The notes under the pieces were generated by a model. That model ran no database searches. It was not told the origin of the DNA and saw nothing but the letters and a program-made list of their open reading frames with translations. Of a DNA stretch of 9,885 nucleotides, positions 7,543-9,885 are shown piece by piece. The stretch is from an uncultured Atopostipes sp. (GTDB taxonomy: Bacteria > Bacillota > Bacilli > Lactobacillales > Carnobacteriaceae_A). Every line of letters begins with the position of its first letter. The first letter of the stretch is position 1. Location of the stretch: NCBI GenBank assembly GCA_910588235.1, contig CAJUOQ010000053.1, positions 1-9,885 on the forward strand, written 5' to 3'. The position numbers were made by a program, and so were the translations under genes.

Positions 7543-7563
7543 GCTGGCAGTGAGTGCTTCAGC
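7543..7563 (+). other. Hairpin at the predicted 5' end of the upstream transcript
   Basis: GCTG (7543-7546) pairs with CAGC (7560-7563) and GCA (7547-7549) with TGC (7555-7557), with a TT bulge and a GTGAG loop, followed by TAATTTT. It begins at the place where transcription from 7533-7538 should start, so it could protect a 5' end or act as an early attenuator. Stability is moderate. Confidence 0.3.
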
Positions 7564-7589
7564 TAATTTTATGAATGAAGAATTTTTTA

Positions 7590-7641
7590 AGGTATCGTTC
7601 AAAATGATTTGGTTAAATTCGAATGAACCTATCTATAGATA
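7590..7641 (+). repeat. Bulged hairpin followed by a 12-bp palindrome
   Basis: AGGTATCGTTC (7590-7600) pairs with GAATGAACCT (7621-7630) over ten pairs, with a bulged A7594 and one G-U, around a 20-base loop. TATCTATAGATA (7630-7641), a perfect dyad, follows directly. There is no T run, so this is not a terminator. It may be a folded RNA segment or protein-binding DNA. Confidence 0.3.
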
Positions 7642-7679
7642 AATGCTAAATAGTACTTGGCCAAAAAGTGATCGCACAT

Positions 7680-7733
7680 GATGTAAAAATAATCATAAAA
7701 ATGGGCGGAAGTTATGTGATTATTATTTTCATC
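7680..7733 (+). repeat. Long imperfect AT-rich inverted repeat
   Basis: The arms pair as GATG (7680-7683) with CATC (7730-7733), AATAATCA (7688-7695) with TGATTATT (7717-7724), and TAA (7696-7698) with TTA (7712-7714). A two-base TG bulge and extra A/T pairs lie between, and a purine-rich loop (aaATGGGCGGAAG, 7699-7711) is exposed. The exposed G-rich loop could be a contact site in an RNA; the function is unknown. Confidence 0.35.
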
Positions 7734-7806
7734 TGTAAATGTGAAGAACAAATAGTGGACTATATTTTTTAGTGATGTTAGTGAAAAACTATATTGTTTT
7801 TAGAGG

Positions 7807-7873
7807 AATGCATTAAACGAAAAAGACACAGAAAATGCATTAAATCAGGAAAGGATCTTGATTATCCATTAAA
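7807..7873 (+). repeat. Spaced direct repeats AATGCATTAAA upstream of pyruvate oxidase
   Basis: AATGCATTAAA occurs exactly at 7807-7817 and 7834-7844. A third, shorter copy CATTAAA at 7867-7873 lies between the -35 and -10 of the proximal promoter. CATTAAA starts are 27 and 29 bases apart, close to integral helical spacing. Repeats on one face of DNA leading into a promoter suggest tandem sites for an activator or repressor that I cannot name. Confidence 0.4.
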
Positions 7874-7885
7874 AAATGCTAAAAT
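7858..7885 (+). promoter_or_regulatory. Proximal promoter of pyruvate oxidase
   Basis: TTGATT (7858-7863) and TAAAAT (7880-7885) are 16 bases apart and the -10 is extended (TGC before it, 7877-7879). Transcription would start near 7892, leaving a leader of about 40 bases that contains AGGAGG. This is the best promoter match seen in the window. Confidence 0.7.
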
Positions 7886-7916
7886 TATAGTGCATTTGTT
7901 TTTGTGAAATTAATCT

Positions 7917-7922
7917 AGGAGG
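7917..7922 (+). promoter_or_regulatory. Strong ribosome binding site of pyruvate oxidase
   Basis: A perfect AGGAGG stands nine bases before ATG 7932, fitting a highly translated gene and fixing the start. Confidence 0.9.
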
Positions 7923-7931
7923 ATTTATCAA

Positions 7932-9713
7932 ATGACAGACGGAAAAATTAAAATTAGTACAGCTTCATTAAAAGTATTAGATGGATGGGGAATAGATACC
8001 ATTTATGGTATTCCTTCAGGAACTTTAGCTCCTTTGATGGAAGCTTTAGGTGAACAAAAAGATACAAACATTAACTTCCTTCAAGTAAAACATGAAGAAG
8101 TTGGAGCAATGGCAGCCGTAATGCAATGGAAATATGGCGGAAAATTAGGTGTGGCTGTTGGATCAGGCGGACCTGGTGCTTCTCACTTAATTAACGGTCT
8201 TTATGATGCAGCAATGGATAATACGCCTGTTTTAGCTATTTTAGGTTCTCGCCCTCAAAAAGAATTGAACATGGACGCATTCCAGGAATTGAACCAAAAT
8301 CCAATGTTCGATCATATTGCAGTGTATAACCGCCGTGTGGCTTACGCTGAACAATTGCCAAAAATGATCGATGATGCAGTTCGTACTGCTATCTCTAAAC
8401 GTGGAGTAGCTGTATTAGAAGTACCTGGCGATTTCGGTTACCATGAAATTGATGCCGATGCATTCTACTCTTCTGGTCACAGCTACCGTGATTTCGTTTC
8501 TTCTGCAATCAATGAAGAAGATATTGACGCAGCTGTTGAAGTGTTAGACAATTCTAAACGTCCTGTAATTTATGCAGGTATCGGAACAATGGGCCACGGT
8601 TCAGAGGTTCAAGAATTATCTCGTAAACTCAAAGCACCAATCATCACAACAGGTAAAAACTATGAAACTTTCGAATGGGACTTTGAAGGTTTAACTGGTT
8701 CGACATACCGTGTTGGTTGGAAACCTGCGAACGAAACAGTTAAAGAAGCAGATACGGTTCTTTTTGTTGGTTCAAACTTCCCATTTGCTGAAGTAGAAGG
8801 TACTTTCTCAAATATTGAAAACTTCATCCAAATTGATAATAACCCAACAATGCTTGGTAAACGTCATAATGCAGATGTTGCTATTCTTGGAGATGCTGGT
8901 GAAGCAGTTGATTTATTACTTGAAAAAGTAGCGCCTGTTGAAGAATCAGCTTGGTGGAACGCGAACTTGAAAAACATTCAAAACTGGCGTGACTACATGA
9001 CGAAGTTAGAAACAAAAGAAAATGGTCCATTACAACTTTATCAAGTATACAATGCGATCAACAAATATGCGGATGAAGATGCTATTTATTCTATTGATGT
9101 TGGTAACTCAACTCAAACATCTATCCGTCATTTACACATGACACCTAAGAATATGTGGAGAACTTCACCTCTATTTGCTTCGATGGGTATTGCGCTTCCT
9201 GGTGGTATTGCAGCTAAGAACGTATATCCTGATCGTCAAGCTTGGAACTTAATGGGTGACGGTGCATTTTCTATGAACTATCCGGATGTTGTTACTAACG
9301 TAAATTACAACATGCCAGTGATCAACGTAGTCTTCACAAACACTGAATATGGGTTCATCAAGAACAAATATGAAGACACGAACACAAATACTTTTGGTAC
9401 TGAATTTACTGATGTTGATTACGCAAAAATTGCAGAAGCACAAGGTGCAGTTGGTTTCACAGTAAGCCGTATCGAAGATATTGACCAAGTCATGGCTGAT
9501 GCGGTTAAAGCATATAAAGAAGGCAATACTGTCCTAATCGATGCTAAGATCACAAAAGATCGTCCAATTCCAGTGGAAACATTGAAATTAGACCCAGCAT
9601 TGTATAGCGAAGAAGAAATCAAAGCTTATAAAGAAAAATACGAAGCTGAAGAACTAGTACCATTTAGCGAGTACTTAAAAGCTGAAGGTCTTGAATCGAA
9701 AGTAGCTAAGTAA
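7932..9713 (+). CDS. spxB: Pyruvate oxidase (phosphate-dependent, H2O2-forming)
   Basis: The enzyme oxidises pyruvate with phosphate and O2 to acetyl phosphate, CO2 and H2O2 in the cytoplasm, using thiamine diphosphate and FAD. Acetyl phosphate feeds ATP synthesis through acetate kinase. The 593-residue protein matches the length of Streptococcus SpxB (591) and Lactobacillus plantarum Pox (603). The N-terminal ThDP (Pyr) domain carries YGIPSGTL (25-32), the conserved Glu in VKHEEVGA (52-59), GSGGPGASHLINGLYDAAMDNTPVLAILGS and NMDAFQELNQ. A central FAD domain spans roughly 190-340. The C-terminal ThDP (PP) domain has NLMGDGAFSMNYPD with the Mg2+/ThDP motif GDG at 442-444 and NTEYGFIKNKYED. Arg codons are almost all CGT, more uniform than in the genes upstream, as in strongly expressed genes. 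It is flanked by its own promoter and terminator, so probably monocistronic. Acetolactate synthase is unlikely because similarity runs full length to SpxB/Pox. Confidence 0.95.
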   Translation: MTDGKIKISTASLKVLDGWGIDTIYGIPSGTLAPLMEALGEQKDTNINFLQVKHEEVGAMAAVMQWKYGGKLGVAVGSGGPGASHLINGLYDAAMDNTPVLAILGSRPQKELNMDAFQELNQNPMFDHIAVYNRRVAYAEQLPKMIDDAVRTAISKRGVAVLEVPGDFGYHEIDADAFYSSGHSYRDFVSSAINEEDIDAAVEVLDNSKRPVIYAGIGTMGHGSEVQELSRKLKAPIITTGKNYETFEWDFEGLTGSTYRVGWKPANETVKEADTVLFVGSNFPFAEVEGTFSNIENFIQIDNNPTMLGKRHNADVAILGDAGEAVDLLLEKVAPVEESAWWNANLKNIQNWRDYMTKLETKENGPLQLYQVYNAINKYADEDAIYSIDVGNSTQTSIRHLHMTPKNMWRTSPLFASMGIALPGGIAAKNVYPDRQAWNLMGDGAFSMNYPDVVTNVNYNMPVINVVFTNTEYGFIKNKYEDTNTNTFGTEFTDVDYAKIAEAQGAVGFTVSRIEDIDQVMADAVKAYKEGNTVLIDAKITKDRPIPVETLKLDPALYSEEEIKAYKEKYEAEELVPFSEYLKAEGLESKVAK

Positions 9714-9746
9714 TTTTCGAATCTATAGCTTATATATTTGGAAGGT

Positions 9747-9776
9747 AAGACGCTACGTTAAAGCGACTCACTTTTT
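9747..9776 (+). other. Short hairpin in the pyruvate oxidase 3' region
   Basis: CGCT (9751-9754) pairs with AGCG (9762-9765) around ACGTTAA, extendable by AG/CT across an A-A mismatch, and is followed after CTCAC by TTTTT. It could be a minor pausing or first terminator site ahead of the strong one, but the stem is short. Confidence 0.2.
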
Positions 9777-9807
9777 ACAACTAAATGTATTAAAATAGAA
9801 AAGAGAG

Positions 9808-9840
9808 AAGAGGAAAAGTTGAAACTTTTCCTCTTTTTTT
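9808..9840 (+). terminator. Strong Rho-independent terminator after pyruvate oxidase
   Basis: GAGGAAAAGT (9810-9819) pairs perfectly with ACTTTTCCTC (9824-9833) around a TGAA loop, with seven Ts (9834-9840) after it; A9808-A9809 can extend the stem. It lies about 95 bases after the stop codon. The T run is directly abutted by the intron-like sequence at 9841. Confidence 0.93.
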
Positions 9841-9885
9841 GTTCGCCCAGCATGGGCGAACTCTAACGGGTGCAAGTCCCGAATG
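9841..9885 (+). mobile_element. 5' end of a group II intron, probably bacterial class C (partial)
   Basis: The segment opens with an 8-bp perfect hairpin (GTTCGCCC 9841-9848, loop AGCAT, GGGCGAAC 9854-9861). A second stem CGGG/CCCG (9867-9870 with 9878-9881) has the loop TGCAAGT. This layout and wording, hairpin with a GCAT loop and then GGGTGNAAGTCCCGAA, match the start of domain I of class C introns such as the Oceanobacillus iheyensis intron. The position immediately after a terminator poly-T is the typical target of that class. The ribozyme body, the reverse transcriptase gene and domains V-VI would lie downstream, so activity and completeness are unknown. The usual 5' GUGYG is GTTCG here. 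Confidence 0.75.

Larger units (their letters stand above)
7417..7931. other. 515-bp non-coding region rich in signals between rlmCD and pyruvate oxidase
   Basis: No convincing coding region is present on either strand; the longest ATG-started + strand frames I found by eye are 23 and 24 codons and lack ribosome sites. In order it holds: a weak terminator (7438-7477), a 6-bp inverted repeat ATAAAC-AA-GTTTAT (7483-7496), an extended -10 promoter (7530-7538), and a hairpin at the predicted transcript start (7543-7563). It continues with a bulged hairpin (7590-7630), a 12-bp palindrome (7630-7641), an AT-rich long imperfect hairpin (7680-7733), a pair of ACTATATT-type direct repeats (7759-7803) and AATGCATTAAA repeats (7807-7873). 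The proximal pyruvate oxidase promoter (7858-7885) comes last. I see no CcpA cre site, tRNA, or recognisable riboswitch family. Confidence 0.7.

Noticed and set aside
7571..7642. 23-codon frame ATG...TAA in the gap before pyruvate oxidase (MNEEFFKVSF...)
   Set aside because: It has no ribosome binding site before the ATG, it overlaps a hairpin, and its length is expected by chance in AT-rich DNA.
7756..7770. ATAGT-GG-ACTAT followed by ATTTTTT as a terminator of an upstream small RNA
   Set aside because: The stem is only five A/T-rich pairs with a two-base loop, which is too weak to call.
7701..7772. 24-codon frame with a hydrophobic centre (MGGSYVIIIFICKCEEQ...), resembling a small toxin or membrane peptide
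   Set aside because: There is no ribosome site upstream of the ATG, and it coincides with the arms of the inverted repeat at 7680-7733, whose T-rich arm explains the Ile/Phe run. I keep it only as a note.
7805..7830. CcpA cre site around CATTAAACGAAAAAGACA
   Set aside because: It has the CG centre, but the flanking TG and CA and the internal T of the cre consensus do not match.
7900..7917. Rex-like site (TTTTTGTGAAATTAATCT) in the pyruvate oxidase leader
   Set aside because: Only the left half, TTGTGAAAT, fits the Rex consensus; the right half lacks TTCACAA.

Overview
The window comes from a low-GC Gram-positive bacterium (base composition estimated by eye at about 40 % G+C). The proteins and gene order point to Lactobacillales, most likely near Enterococcaceae or Carnobacteriaceae. 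Three things support this: a CamS-type lipoprotein, an RlmCD without iron-sulfur cysteines (as in streptococci), and a phosphate-dependent pyruvate oxidase close to SpxB/Pox. The species cannot be fixed from the sequence alone. All genes lie on the + strand.

Positions 1-5898 hold a conserved housekeeping block: the 3' end of ligA (NAD+-dependent DNA ligase), camS (sex-pheromone-type lipoprotein), gatC-gatA-gatB (the tRNA-dependent amidotransferase that makes Gln-tRNA and/or Asn-tRNA by transamidation) and dagK (soluble diacylglycerol kinase). The genes are packed tightly: ligA abuts camS, gatC and gatA share one base, and gatA and gatB overlap by four. The block closes with a strong hairpin terminator at 5870-5903. 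rlmCD (23S rRNA m5U methyltransferase) follows after a short spacer. The order ligA-camS-gatCAB-dagK-rlmCD matches the arrangement known in Bacillus subtilis (ligA-yerH ... gatCAB ... dgkB-yefA), so this part is ancestral chromosome.

Positions 7417-7931 are a 515-bp, AT-rich, apparently non-coding gap with unusually many signals. They include a weak terminator for rlmCD, an isolated extended -10 promoter far from any start codon, several imperfect hairpins, a 12-bp palindrome, two sets of direct repeats and finally a good proximal promoter for the next gene. This is the best candidate in the window for unrecognised regulation (a small RNA or a long regulated leader).

Positions 7932-9713 encode pyruvate oxidase, which makes acetyl phosphate, CO2 and H2O2 from pyruvate, phosphate and O2. 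It appears to be a single-gene unit with a strong terminator at 9808-9840. The last 45 bases (9841-9885) begin directly after the poly-T of that terminator and look like the 5' end of a group II intron of bacterial class C, a class known to insert just downstream of terminators. The body of that element lies beyond the window.
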